A stretch of DNA of 53,975 nucleotides from CAZVCG01 sp964626265 (GTDB lineage Bacteria > Pseudomonadota > Alphaproteobacteria > UBA9219): assembly GCA_964626265.1 (NCBI GenBank), contig CAZVCG010000010.1, positions 1-53,975 of the forward strand. Direction: 5' to 3'. Both the position numbers and the translations under genes were made by a program. Under the pieces are notes generated by a model. The model saw only the letters and a program-made list of their open reading frames with translations, did no database searches and had not been told where the DNA came from. This document shows positions 33,280 to 41,926 of this stretch, piece by piece; positions within the stretch are counted from its first letter, which is position 1; each line of letters begins with the position of its first letter.

Positions 33280-33294
33280 TTAACCATTTGTTAA
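33280..33294 (+). promoter_or_regulatory. CtrA-binding box upstream of flgB
   Basis: Perfect TTAA-N7-TTAA (TTAACCATTTGTTAA), 83 bp before the flgB GTG in the A/T-rich divergent region. In Caulobacter and relatives CtrA activates early flagellar operons through this motif. CATAAA at 33313-33318, 18 bp on, could be the -10. Confidence 0.7.
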
Positions 33295-33377
33295 GAAAAT
33301 TTTTCCGATGATCATAAAAATGTGGATTAGATGCCTGAGTCGTATGGCTTTAGGTTGTCTATGAAAGGATCGATGTC

Positions 33378-33770
33378 GTGTCTCTAACTGATTCAGGTCT
33401 GCTTCGTTTGATGACCGAAAAGATGTCCTATTTGGGACAGAGACAGGCCGTGCTTGCCCAAAACGTTGCCAACGTCAACACGCCGGAATACAAAGCCAAA
33501 GATCTTGAAGTGTTTTCTTTTGAAAAAGCCCTGAAAGAGACGAACGGCGGCATGACCGTCACCAATGAACGTCATATCGTCCCGGCGAATATGGCGGGAG
33601 TCAATGCCGCGACCAAAAAGGCGCGAACGTACGAGACCGTGCCGTCCGGCAATTCAGTCGAGATCGAGCAGCAGATGATGGAAGTGTCCAAGACCGCCGT
33701 TGACTATCAGGCAGTGGCGGGCATTTATCATAAAATTATGGGCATGTTCCGCACGGCCATAGGCAAATAA
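33378..33770 (+). CDS. flgB: Flagellar basal-body rod protein FlgB
   Basis: Proximal rod subunit, exported through the flagellar type III apparatus. It has 130 residues, the normal length. The N-terminal rod motif is RQAVLAQNVANVNTPEYKAKDL. The C-terminal helix GNSVEIEQQMMEVSKTAVDYQAVAGIYHKIMGMFRTAIG matches FlgB. The start is GTG with AAAGGA about 9 bp upstream; the overlapping ATG at 33373 runs into a stop in its frame. It is the first gene of flgB-flgC-fliE, with 11- and 15-bp gaps. It has a CtrA box upstream. Confidence 0.96.
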   Translation: MSLTDSGLLRLMTEKMSYLGQRQAVLAQNVANVNTPEYKAKDLEVFSFEKALKETNGGMTVTNERHIVPANMAGVNAATKKARTYETVPSGNSVEIEQQMMEVSKTAVDYQAVAGIYHKIMGMFRTAIGK

Positions 33771-33781
33771 GAGGCGTTTAG

Positions 33782-34198
33782 ATGGGATCTACGGACGTTT
33801 CCAGCGTTTTCGCGATAGCCGGGTCGGGCCTTCAGGCGCAATCCGAGCGCATGAAGATTGTGGCGCAGAACATCGCCAATGCCGATACGACGCCGACTAA
33901 TCCCGGACAGAAACCCTATCAACGCCAGGTCGTGACGTTCAAGAACGAGTTCGACAAGGCGTTGGGCGCGTACAAGGTAAAAGTTTCGGGTGTTCGCAAG
34001 GACAACAGCGCGTTTTTGAAGGAATTCGATCCGGCGCATCCTGCGGCGGATAAGGAAGGCTATATCTTGAAGCCGAACGTCAAGGCAATTATGGAAGGCA
34101 TGGACATGCGCGAGGCCCAGCGCGCTTATGAAGCCAACTTGAACGTGATCGACGCGTCGCGCGTGATGTTGTTGCGCACGATCGACCTGCTTCGCTAA
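33782..34198 (+). CDS. flgC: Flagellar basal-body rod protein FlgC
   Basis: Rod protein of 138 residues. The N-terminal ANIANADTT motif follows SGLQAQSERMKIVAQ. In the middle is FDPAHPAADKEGYILKPNVKAIMEGMDMREAQRAYEANLN, and the C-terminus VIDASRVMLLRTIDLLR is typical of FlgC. A GAGG lies 7 bp before the ATG. Confidence 0.97.
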   Translation: MGSTDVSSVFAIAGSGLQAQSERMKIVAQNIANADTTPTNPGQKPYQRQVVTFKNEFDKALGAYKVKVSGVRKDNSAFLKEFDPAHPAADKEGYILKPNVKAIMEGMDMREAQRAYEANLNVIDASRVMLLRTIDLLR

Positions 34199-34213
34199 CG
34201 AGGGAGTTGATTT

Positions 34214-34525
34214 ATGGTGATGAACGTCGGTGATGCCCTTGCCGCCTACCGTCAGACGATGGACGGCGCAATGCCGGGTGGTAAAGCGAAAGTGACCGAG
34301 GTTGGCGGCGCGAGTTTCGAAGACACGTTGAAAGGCTTTATCGGCGATGCCGTAAAAAGCCTGAAAGAGGGAGAGCAGGCCGCGGCAGCGGGGGCTTCGG
34401 GCAAGGCGAACCTGCAAGAGGTCGTTTTGGCCGTTAACAACGCCGAGATCATGATGCAAACCATCGTTGCCGTCCGAGACAAAGTCATCGGCGCGTATCA
34501 GGACATTATTCGCACGGCCATTTAA
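34214..34525 (+). CDS. fliE: Flagellar hook-basal body complex protein FliE
   Basis: Links the MS ring to the rod. The 103-residue product has the conserved SFEDTLKGFIGDAVKSLKEGEQAA and the C-terminal LQEVVLAVNNAEIMMQTIVAVRDKVIGAYQDIIRTAI. A GAGGGAG ribosome binding site precedes the ATG. In many alphaproteobacteria fliQ, fliR and flhB follow fliE; here the operon ends and meets a convergent bacteriohemerythrin. Confidence 0.96.
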   Translation: MVMNVGDALAAYRQTMDGAMPGGKAKVTEVGGASFEDTLKGFIGDAVKSLKEGEQAAAAGASGKANLQEVVLAVNNAEIMMQTIVAVRDKVIGAYQDIIRTAI

Positions 34526-34540
34526 TAAGCCATTACAGCG

Positions 34541-34951
34541 TCATGAAATCCCGTGCGCACGGAAATGCTCCGTGAATTTTTTATCGGTACCTATGACATG
34601 GTTCATGAGCCAGCTTGTTACGAAGGCCATGACCTTTGCCGCCAGCTCCGTCGATGCGCCGAAACGGTGTTCGGCCTTGAGTTCGTCGATGCGGCGTTTC
34701 AATTCATGATGTTCTTTGACGTGGGCTGCGGAATCCGGATAAGCCGTTTGCAAGAAAAGGTCTTCTTCACGCTTGAAGTGATAAAGGGTGTAAGCGACGA
34801 GGTTATCGATGATTTCGCCAAGCGTTTCTTTGCTCTTGTTCTCCCTGATCGAAAGGCTGAGGTGATTCAAAATTTCAATTAGCCTTTGGTGATCCTTGTC
34901 GAGCGAAGGAACGCCGACGCTCATTTCGGGGGTCCATTGAATGAAGGGCAT
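34541..34951 (-). CDS. Bacteriohemerythrin
   Basis: Single-domain O2-binding di-iron protein of 136 residues from the ATG at 34951 (MPFIQWTPEMSVGVPSLDKDH). Iron ligands are visible in order: His (LDKDHQRLIE), His and Glu (LYHFKREEDLF), His-His (VKEHHELKRR), and His and Asp (MNHVIGTDKKF). Such proteins carry or sense oxygen and often accompany motility genes. AAGGA precedes the start, and the open frame to 35035 is not needed. It is convergent with fliE and 19 bp downstream of smc on the same strand. Confidence 0.93.
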   Translation of the reverse strand: MPFIQWTPEMSVGVPSLDKDHQRLIEILNHLSLSIRENKSKETLGEIIDNLVAYTLYHFKREEDLFLQTAYPDSAAHVKEHHELKRRIDELKAEHRFGASTELAAKVMAFVTSWLMNHVIGTDKKFTEHFRAHGIS

Positions 34952-34970
34952 GGTTGTCCTTTTATTGCGA

Positions 34971-37900
34971 TCAGGCGGCCTGAACTTCGGCGAGAGCGTT
35001 TTCTGCGGACGAGATAAGATCAAGGTCTTCGCCATCGCGCAGAGCCACGGCTTCGTCGAGATCTACGGAAACGAGTTGCGAGACGCCTTTTTCGCTCATC
35101 GTGACGCCGTAGAGCCGATCCATGTGAGCCATGGTCAGACGCTGGTGGGTGACGACGAGGAAACGGGTTCCGGTTTCCTGGGCGATGTCCTTGATAAGCG
35201 CGCAGAAACGGTCGATGTTGCTTTCGTCGAGCGCGGCTTCGGCTTCGTCGAGCACGCAGATGGGCGACGGGTTTGTCTGGAAGACGGCGAAGAGCAAGGC
35301 TAGAGCCGTTAAAGTACGTTCACCACCCGACAGCAGAGAAAGGATCTGCATTTTCTTGCCCGGCGAGCAGGCGAAGATTTCAAGGCCGGAATTCAGCGGG
35401 TCTTCGTTGTCGATTAATTCAAGATATGCCCGCCCGCCGCCGAATAGGCGTTTGAACAATATCTGAAAACGTTCGTTGACCTGGCTAAAGGCGTTTTGCA
35501 AGCGTTCGCGGGCTTCGCGGTTAAGCTGCGAAATGCCCTGCCGGAGTTTTGCGATAGCGCCGACGAGATCGTCTTTTTCTGTTTGCAGCTTTTCGATGTT
35601 GGCTTGAGTCGCTTCCGCTTCGACTTCGGCGCGCAAGTTGACCGGCCCCATGTTGTCGCGCTCGCGCAAGTAGCGGGCGAGCGCTTGTTCAAGTTCAAAG
35701 ACGCTCGGCCAGCTTTCTTTATCGCCGAAGTTAGCGACGTTCTTAAGTTCTTCCGGCGAGCAATTGACTTTTTCCGCCATCCGTTCGCGCAATGCGGCGA
35801 AATGTTCCGTAGCGGTTTGCACGGCGGCCTCGGCGCGCACGCGTTCCTCGCGCGCGGCGCTCAGCGCCGCTTCGTCCTGTTTCAACTGGTGTTCGACGAC
35901 GCTCAGGCGTTGCTCGGCGGCGATAAGGGCGTCGGCGGCTTCTCGGCGTTTGTCCTCGGCCTCGCTCAATTCGCCCAGCAACTGGCTGTGAGAAGCGGCC
36001 AGCTCGGCGGGCTTGGCTTCCAGTTCGGCGAGATGATTCTCAATAACGTCGATACGTTCGGCGAGAGCTTTCGTTTGCTCGAGCGCGCTGGCCATGCGGT
36101 CTTGCCACGCCTTGATCTCTTCCTTGAGCGTAGCAAGGCGTTCGGAACAGATTTCCTGTTCGCGCAACAAACGGTCGCGGTCGCTTTGCTGTTGTGATTG
36201 AAGGTTGCGCATCTCGGCCAGCGCGACGCGCTTGACGACGATTTCCTCCCGCAGTTTTTCGATATTGGGCATCGCCGCGCGTTCTTCCTCGATGGCGTCG
36301 GCGCGTGAGCGGATTTGCGCTATGTCCGCATTGATCTGCCGCAAGCTGTCGCCGATAGAGGACAGGCGAGCGTCGGCTGCCGCGGCTTCGCGTTCCTGTT
36401 CCGCGAGATGATCACGGGCTTCGTTATGCGCTTTGAAAGCGTTTTGGAGCGATACGCGGGTTTCCTGATCGAGAAGCTGGCAATTCTGGAAGATGGTCAT
36501 GGCTTCCTGTAGCGCGGCTTCGGCGTTGTGAACGTCGATTTCGGCGACGGATATTTCATCCTGCAAGGCGGCGAGCCGATTGCGTTGTTGCAGGCGCACG
36601 GCGGTGCTTGTTTTGGCCTGCGGCGTGACGGTGAAACCGTCCCAACGCCATGCCCAACCGTCGCGGCTGACGAGGATTTGGCCGGGGGAAAGATGTATAG
36701 CCGCCGCTTCTCCCTGCTCCTGACCTTCGACAAGGCCGATTTGCGACAAACTGCGCTCAAGCGCGGGCGGCGCTTTTATGTATTGGCTGATCGGTATTGC
36801 GCTCATCGGCAATGCGGGAGCATTGGCAAGAGGCGGCAATGTGCGCCAATGTTGCGCCGCTTGGGTGTCGAGCGCGGCTGTCAGGGCGTCGCCCAACGCG
36901 ACCGCCAAGGCGTTTTCGAGTCCCGGCGTGACGTTGATCAGGTCTATGACCTGTTCGACATCGTCGTCGTGATGCAGGAACATCGCCATGATGGCTTCGG
37001 CTTCGGCCTTCAGCTTCGTTTCGCGGGCCTGCAACTCCTGCGTTCGTTCGCGTTGATGATTTAAGGCCTCTTCGGCGTCGCGGCGGGCTTTTTCGGCTTC
37101 CTCGGCCTGACTCTGGCGTTTCGCCAATTCTTTTTCGCAGGCTTCGACTATCTCCTTTGCCATCGAAAGATCGGGCCGCGCGGCGATTTCAACCGCCAGG
37201 GCCGTACGCTGTTCGTCCAGCGCGGCGCGGCGTTCGGCAAGCTCGGCGCGGCGTATTGTCAGCGATTCAATTTCCAGCTGCAACGTCTTTTGCCGGACTT
37301 CCGCCGACGTCACGCTTTCCAGCAAGTCCGTGAGCATCGTATCGAGCGCTACGACTTCTGCTGTGGTAAACGTCAACGCTTTCGTGATGTCCGGCAACGC
37401 GGTTTCGATTTCCGCCGCTTTGGCGGCCATCTGCGTTTCTTCGGCCACGAGGCGCGCAAGGGCGGCCTCGCCGTCGTGATGATGTTCCTCTTCGCGCGCC
37501 TTGTCGCTGCGCGTTTGCGTAAGGCGTTGTTTTTCCGACTGAATGTCGCTTTCGACGCGGCGGGTTTCGGATTCGATTTGCTCACGCGCAAGCGTGAGTT
37601 TTTGAACGATAGCTGCTCCCGCCGCTTCGGCTTGCCGCAAGCCCGGAAGTTCCGCCGCCAGTTCCGCACGAGATGTGTTGCCTCGCGTCACGACGGCCAA
37701 AAGTTCCGTCACCTGTTGTTCGGCGTTCTGCAACGCTTCGCGCATTTTGACGGCGTTGTCTTCGGCTTCGAGCCAACGCAGATGCAACAGCGCGGCTTCC
37801 GTACGCCGGATGTGCTCGGCTAGATTGCGATAACGCGAGGCCTGACGGACTTGCTGCTTGAGGCTACGTAATTGCGTGTCCAGCGTGCGCAGCACGTCGT

Positions 37901-38483
37901 CGACGCGCGTCAAGTTCTGTTCGGCGGCCTTAAGTTTCAGTTCTGCTTCGTGTCTGCGCGCGTGCAGCCCCGCGGTGCCGGAGGCTTCTTCAAGGATTTG
38001 GCGGCGGTCTTGCGGCTTTGCGCGGATGAGAGCGTCGATTTGGCCCTGGCCTACGATGCTTGTGGAATGCGAACCCGTGGCGTGATCGGCGAACAGCAAA
38101 TGCACGTCGCGTTGGCGCACGGGCTTGCCGTTGATGCGGTAATCAGAGCCGCCGCCGCGCTCAATGCGGCGCGAAACGACCAATTCGTCCGCGTCGTTAT
38201 ACTCGGCCAATGCAGAACGCCGCCTGTTGTCAAGAATTAGAGAAGCCTCGGCCAGATTGCGCGAAGGGCGCGTGGCAGTACCCGCGAAAATCACGTCGTC
38301 CATTTCGCTGCCGCGCATGCGCTTGGGCGAGTTTTCCCCCATGACCCAGCGCAACGCTTCGACAAGATTGGATTTGCCGCAACCGTTCGGGCCAACGATG
38401 CCCGTCATGCCGGCCTGAATATTCAGATCCGTCGTTTCGACAAAAGATTTGAAGCCCTGAAGGCGTAGGCGTGAGAATTGCAA
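34971..38483 (-). CDS. smc: Chromosome segregation protein SMC
   Basis: Condensin ATPase of 1170 residues, the normal length. The N-terminal Walker A is IVGPNGCGKSNLVEAL. Long coiled coils flank a hinge at about 500-650 (VIDLINVTPGLENALAVALGDALTAALD). The C-terminal head carries the ABC signature SLLSGGERTLTALALLFAV and Walker B ICVLDEAEAALDESN. The start is TTG, fixed by an in-frame TAA six bases upstream and an AGGGG about 7 bp before it. It lies 13 bp downstream of the dsbA-like gene, a conserved alphaproteobacterial pair. Confidence 0.97.
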   Translation of the reverse strand: MQFSRLRLQGFKSFVETTDLNIQAGMTGIVGPNGCGKSNLVEALRWVMGENSPKRMRGSEMDDVIFAGTATRPSRNLAEASLILDNRRRSALAEYNDADELVVSRRIERGGGSDYRINGKPVRQRDVHLLFADHATGSHSTSIVGQGQIDALIRAKPQDRRQILEEASGTAGLHARRHEAELKLKAAEQNLTRVDDVLRTLDTQLRSLKQQVRQASRYRNLAEHIRRTEAALLHLRWLEAEDNAVKMREALQNAEQQVTELLAVVTRGNTSRAELAAELPGLRQAEAAGAAIVQKLTLAREQIESETRRVESDIQSEKQRLTQTRSDKAREEEHHHDGEAALARLVAEETQMAAKAAEIETALPDITKALTFTTAEVVALDTMLTDLLESVTSAEVRQKTLQLEIESLTIRRAELAERRAALDEQRTALAVEIAARPDLSMAKEIVEACEKELAKRQSQAEEAEKARRDAEEALNHQRERTQELQARETKLKAEAEAIMAMFLHHDDDVEQVIDLINVTPGLENALAVALGDALTAALDTQAAQHWRTLPPLANAPALPMSAIPISQYIKAPPALERSLSQIGLVEGQEQGEAAAIHLSPGQILVSRDGWAWRWDGFTVTPQAKTSTAVRLQQRNRLAALQDEISVAEIDVHNAEAALQEAMTIFQNCQLLDQETRVSLQNAFKAHNEARDHLAEQEREAAAADARLSSIGDSLRQINADIAQIRSRADAIEEERAAMPNIEKLREEIVVKRVALAEMRNLQSQQQSDRDRLLREQEICSERLATLKEEIKAWQDRMASALEQTKALAERIDVIENHLAELEAKPAELAASHSQLLGELSEAEDKRREAADALIAAEQRLSVVEHQLKQDEAALSAAREERVRAEAAVQTATEHFAALRERMAEKVNCSPEELKNVANFGDKESWPSVFELEQALARYLRERDNMGPVNLRAEVEAEATQANIEKLQTEKDDLVGAIAKLRQGISQLNREARERLQNAFSQVNERFQILFKRLFGGGRAYLELIDNEDPLNSGLEIFACSPGKKMQILSLLSGGERTLTALALLFAVFQTNPSPICVLDEAEAALDESNIDRFCALIKDIAQETGTRFLVVTHQRLTMAHMDRLYGVTMSEKGVSQLVSVDLDEAVALRDGEDLDLISSAENALAEVQAA

Positions 38484-38496
38484 AGATTACCCCTGA

Positions 38497-39129
38497 TTAT
38501 TTTTTAATGACCGACTGCACGTTCGGCGCGGCGAGCAATCGATCAATCGCCGCGGAGAAATCCTCCAGCTTACGCGTGCCAACGATTTTTTCCTGTCCTT
38601 CGTTAAGGATGAAGGTCGGAGTCGATTTGATGTCGTATTTTTCCTGGGCTTCGGTTCGGGCTGTGACAAGAGCATCGAGCATCTTGGTATCCTGCAGGCA
38701 CGCTTTGGCCTTGTCCTCGCTCAATCCGCCCAGTTTGGCGTACTGGGTGATGGTTTGCTCCGGCGACTTGCCGAAAGCCCATTGATCGAGGTTCTTATAA
38801 AGGACGTTCAAGAATGCATGGTATTGCTCATCCGGCATGCAGTGCGCCAGCGCGGAGGCCTTCAGCGCGATGCCGTCCAAAGGAAAATCGTGGAATACAT
38901 AACGCACCTTGCCTGTTGCGATGTATTTCTTTTCGAGTTCAGGCAGGATTTTGGTCGTGAAGTCCGCGCAATGGCTACAGGTCAGAGAGGCGAACTCCTG
39001 GATCGTGACAGGGGCGTCTTTCTTGCCGAGCGCGCGCTCCTTGAGAACGGCGCTTTCGGCATGCGTGGGTAAGACGTTGGCAAACAAAAAGAATGTGGCG
39101 GCCAATGCGGCCAAAAGGGGCTTCGTCAT
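38497..39129 (-). CDS. DsbA-family thiol-disulfide protein
   Basis: Periplasmic thioredoxin-fold protein of 210 residues, with a signal peptide (MTKPLLAALAATFFLFANVL, cut near THAES). The redox motif is CSHC (FASLTCSHCADFT) and the cis-proline loop is STPTFIL. The helical insertion LPELEKKYIATGKVRYVFHDFPLD is typical of the DsbA/BdbD group. It could introduce disulfides or act as an isomerase; sequence alone does not tell. GGGAGAG precedes the ATG. It is probably co-transcribed with smc. Confidence 0.92.
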   Translation of the reverse strand: MTKPLLAALAATFFLFANVLPTHAESAVLKERALGKKDAPVTIQEFASLTCSHCADFTTKILPELEKKYIATGKVRYVFHDFPLDGIALKASALAHCMPDEQYHAFLNVLYKNLDQWAFGKSPEQTITQYAKLGGLSEDKAKACLQDTKMLDALVTARTEAQEKYDIKSTPTFILNEGQEKIVGTRKLEDFSAAIDRLLAAPNVQSVIKK

Positions 39130-39470
39130 AGGTTTTTCTCTCCCGAATCAAGAAGTTGGCAGTATAGGCGGGCAGGGTTCCAGAACTCAAGCTTGCTGCG
39201 ACACATGAGGAACGGGATATAGAGCAAAAAACGGCGCAAGAGACCCCCGAAACAATAAGTATTTGTAGGCATTACAATATGTTATGCGGTTTTATGTGGT
39301 GGAAAGATGAATTAACTAATCTGATGATATCTTAAAAATTGCAACGAGGGGGACGCAATAAAAAAGGCTTAACAATCACCTAGCCATTTTTTCCGTCTGT
39401 TATTCCCCTTTTTATTGTGTACCCATCGTTGCCTGCCGTTTGAGCTTCGATTCAATTATGAAGGAAAACG
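39130..39470. other. Intergenic region of 341 bp, divergent promoters expected
   Basis: A/T-rich DNA between divergent dsbA-like and methyltransferase genes. AAAAAAGGCT (about 39361-39370) and AGCC-A-TTTTTT (about 39383-39393) could pair weakly around a 12-nt loop. The frame from ATG 39280 encodes only 18 codons. No RNA gene, repeat copy or perfect CtrA box is seen. Confidence 0.4.
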
Positions 39471-40127
39471 GTGACGTTTTCAAAACGCGCGGAAGAAACA
39501 GGAGAAACGTCTTTGTTCGAAGGTTTACTGCATAACGTCTTGTTCTGGAATCCGCCGTGGTTTGATTTTTTCGTGAACCATATCCTGTTCTGGATTTGCT
39601 GGGGTTCGTTGGCGTTGATGGCCTACAACATTGCGGTTCATAAAAGCGTGCCAAATATTCGCACTGCGCCAGCGATAAGGGAAAGGGTCATAAGTCTTTT
39701 GCAGGAAGATCGAGCGAAGCGGAAATTAAGTTCGTACACCGTTATCGATTTGGGTTCGGGCAACGGCCAGTTCACGCGCGAGATAGCGCGCGCCATGCCT
39801 CAAGCGAAAGTCATCGGCATTGAAATTACGCGGCACACCGTCTTGTGGGCGAACTTTATGAAACGTCTCGCCAGGCTTGATAATCTTGAATACCGTCACA
39901 TGAATTTTCTCGATTTCGATTTTTCGGTGGCCGATGCCGTCGTGATGTACCAAATGCCGCATTTCATGGACGGGATCGGCAAAAAGCTCCACAGCGAGGC
40001 TCGGTCCGGCACGTTCATTACATCGAACAAGTTCCGCATTGGCGACGGATGGGAGCCATTCGAGACAATGCGCATAAAGACGCTCTATCTGCATCAGGGG
40101 TATTTGCATTTGTACAGAAAAGCTTAG
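39471..40127 (+). CDS. Membrane-anchored class I SAM-dependent methyltransferase
   Basis: The 218-residue protein begins with hydrophobic stretches at about 22-57 (VLFWNPPWFDFFVNHILFWICW, then SLALMAYNIAV) that should hold it at the membrane. A Rossmann methyltransferase core follows, with SAM motif I VIDLGSGNGQFTREIA and an acidic strand end VIGIEITRHTV. Substrate unknown. The overall layout resembles small class I methyltransferases annotated as methylating lysine or lipids, but I do not claim that. The start is GTG with AAGGA 6 bp upstream. It overlaps the DUF721 gene by 4 bp, tail to tail. Confidence 0.78.
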   Translation: MTFSKRAEETGETSLFEGLLHNVLFWNPPWFDFFVNHILFWICWGSLALMAYNIAVHKSVPNIRTAPAIRERVISLLQEDRAKRKLSSYTVIDLGSGNGQFTREIARAMPQAKVIGIEITRHTVLWANFMKRLARLDNLEYRHMNFLDFDFSVADAVVMYQMPHFMDGIGKKLHSEARSGTFITSNKFRIGDGWEPFETMRIKTLYLHQGYLHLYRKA

Positions 40128-40603
40128 AAAATATTTTTCCCGAGAGCTTCCAGCGCGGCGCGGAGACCTTCGTCCTGAATGTCGTTGATCTCTTTTGGCA
40201 AGAGCGCGTCGGGATTAGGGGTTTTGCGCGGCGCATTTTCACCTGCGCCGTCTTTCAATGAGCTGTAATAAGGCTCCAAAACGATCCGTTCGATAGCATG
40301 GAATCCGAAACATACGTTGATGCGTTGACGTATTTGCTCACTCAGGAAAGAAAACTCCATCGCGAGGCCTTGCGGCAGCTTTATATGTAAAATACCGTCC
40401 GTGCGTTGGCCTTGGGCCCATTTATCCCCTGATATTTTGCCGTTTGGAAAGGAGACTTTCACAGGCGTCGTAACTTGGGCATACTCTTCCCCGACGATTT
40501 CGCCCCAATGGTTAAGCAACGCGCCGTAAAGGTTCCAATCTTTGCCGATGGTTTTACGCGCGACGTTGTCGACTGCAGATGCTATGGAGCGTGGAAGACG
40601 CAT
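40124..40603 (-). CDS. DUF721 family protein (DciA-like)
   Basis: The 159-residue protein carries the DUF721 fold: IASAVDNVARKTIGKDWNLYGALLNHWGEIVGEEYAQVTTPVKVSF, then GILHIKLPQGLAMEFSFLSEQIRQRINVCFGFHAIERIVL. Part of this family is DciA, the ancestral loader of the replicative helicase. Alphaproteobacterial versions usually sit between mutY and dsbA-smc, as here. Pro-rich charged C-terminal tail. The start at 40603 (MRLPRSIASAVD) is preferred over a TTG at 40639; neither has a clear ribosome binding site. Confidence 0.85.
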   Translation of the reverse strand: MRLPRSIASAVDNVARKTIGKDWNLYGALLNHWGEIVGEEYAQVTTPVKVSFPNGKISGDKWAQGQRTDGILHIKLPQGLAMEFSFLSEQIRQRINVCFGFHAIERIVLEPYYSSLKDGAGENAPRKTPNPDALLPKEINDIQDEGLRAALEALGKNIF

Positions 40604-40650
40604 GGGCGGAAGAGTGCCCCAGAGATCGCAACTGGGCAAGAGGAGGGATC

Positions 40651-40866
40651 ATGCAGCCAGAAGTCGGTCTTTACAGGCATTATAAGGGCAATGAGTATGA
40701 AGTGATGGGGCGAGCCCAACACGCTGAAACGCTTGAGGAAATGGTGGTTTATAAGGCTCTTTACGGCGACAATCAGCTGTGGGTGAGGCCGCGCGCCAGC
40801 TTTTTGGAAGAGGTAGAGTTTGAAGGTGTTAAGCAGCCTAGATATACGAAAATTGATCGGTATTGA
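40651..40866 (+). CDS. DUF1653 domain-containing protein
   Basis: The 71-residue single-domain protein contains GLYRHYKGNEYEVMGRAQHAETLEEMVVYKALYGD and WVRPRASFLEEVEF, the DUF1653 pattern. Its biochemical role is unknown. The start is decided by a perfect AGGAGG 6 bp before the ATG. It is divergent from DUF721 (47 bp between starts) and 9 bp upstream of mutY, so it likely leads the mutY operon. Confidence 0.9.
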   Translation: MQPEVGLYRHYKGNEYEVMGRAQHAETLEEMVVYKALYGDNQLWVRPRASFLEEVEFEGVKQPRYTKIDRY

Positions 40867-40875
40867 TAGCTTTTA

Positions 40876-41925
40876 ATGACAATTCACAGCGAAAAACTGC
40901 TTGTTTGGTACGACAAAAATCGCCGTCAGATGCCATGGCGTACGCTGCCAGAGGAGCAACCCAATCCCTATTATGTGTGGCTCTCCGAAATTATGTTGCA
41001 ACAGACTACGGTCGTGACCGTCGGTCCCTATTTTAAAAAGTTTATCCAACGTTGGCCGAACGTTAAGGCTCTTGCTAAGGCCAAGCGGGAGGATGTCCTT
41101 AAAATGTGGGCAGGGCTGGGATACTACCGCCGCGCCCACGCGCTGCATGAAGCGGCGATGATTGTTTGTCATGAATACTGCGGCAGGTTTCCATCTACTG
41201 AAGAAGAGATTCTCAAATTGCCTGGATGCGGGCCTTATACAGCGGCAGCCATAGCTGCCATTGCGTTCGATAAGCCTGCGAACGTCGTTGACGGCAATGT
41301 CGAGCGCGTGATGGCGCGGTTGTTCGCCGTCAAGAGTCCATTGACTAAAGCCAAACCGGAACTGAAAAGCCTTGCGAAAAAGCTCGTACCGAAAACGCGT
41401 TGCGGCGATTACGCACAGGCGTTGATGGACTTGGGAGCCACAGTGTGCGCGCCGCGCATGCCGAAATGCGGTTTGTGCCCCTTGGCGCAGGAATGCAAAG
41501 CCTTGGCGGCTGGCATCGCAGAGACCTTGCCGCGTCGCGAAGGCAACAAAAAAAAGCCTGTGCGCCGCGCAATCGCATTTTTTATCAGGAACAGTAGAGG
41601 CGAAGTGTTTGTGCGCCAAAGGCCGCAAGGCGGTTTGTTGGGGGGCATGACCGAGATTCCGACGTCCGAATGGCGCGAGGGGCCGATGCCTTTATTGAGG
41701 GCAGCCGAGCGGGAAGCCCCCGTAAAAGCCCGATGGAAGCTGCTTACCGGCGGGATTCACCATGTATTTACCCATTTTAGCCTTGAATTAAGCGTAGCCG
41801 TTGCCACAAGCTCGGGACGTTGCAGGGGCCGATGGGTCGCGCCGCAAGATTTGGACGGCGAAGCCCTACCGAGCGTTATGAGAAAGATCATAATATATGC
41901 GATGAAGCATGAAGGAGAAACGTAA
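40876..41925 (+). CDS. mutY: A/G-specific adenine glycosylase MutY
   Basis: Removes adenine mispaired with 8-oxoguanine. The 349-residue protein has the HhH-GPD fold, with catalytic Glu38 (LSEIMLQQTTV) and Asp139 (VVDGNVERVM), and the helix-hairpin-helix LPGCGPYTAAAIAAIAF. The 4Fe-4S ligands are Cys-X6-Cys-X2-Cys-X5-Cys (CAPRMPKCGLCPLAQEC). The C-terminal NUDIX-like 8-oxoG recognition domain begins at about 225 (RAIAFFIRNSRGEVFVRQRP). The next gene starts one base after its stop. Confidence 0.96.
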   Translation: MTIHSEKLLVWYDKNRRQMPWRTLPEEQPNPYYVWLSEIMLQQTTVVTVGPYFKKFIQRWPNVKALAKAKREDVLKMWAGLGYYRRAHALHEAAMIVCHEYCGRFPSTEEEILKLPGCGPYTAAAIAAIAFDKPANVVDGNVERVMARLFAVKSPLTKAKPELKSLAKKLVPKTRCGDYAQALMDLGATVCAPRMPKCGLCPLAQECKALAAGIAETLPRREGNKKKPVRRAIAFFIRNSRGEVFVRQRPQGGLLGGMTEIPTSEWREGPMPLLRAAEREAPVKARWKLLTGGIHHVFTHFSLELSVAVATSSGRCRGRWVAPQDLDGEALPSVMRKIIIYAMKHEGET

Positions 41926-41926
41926 G

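Noticed and set aside
33728..34459. Minus-strand open frame (243 codons) opposite flgB, flgC and fliE
   Set aside because: Crosses three well-supported flagellar genes on the other strand.
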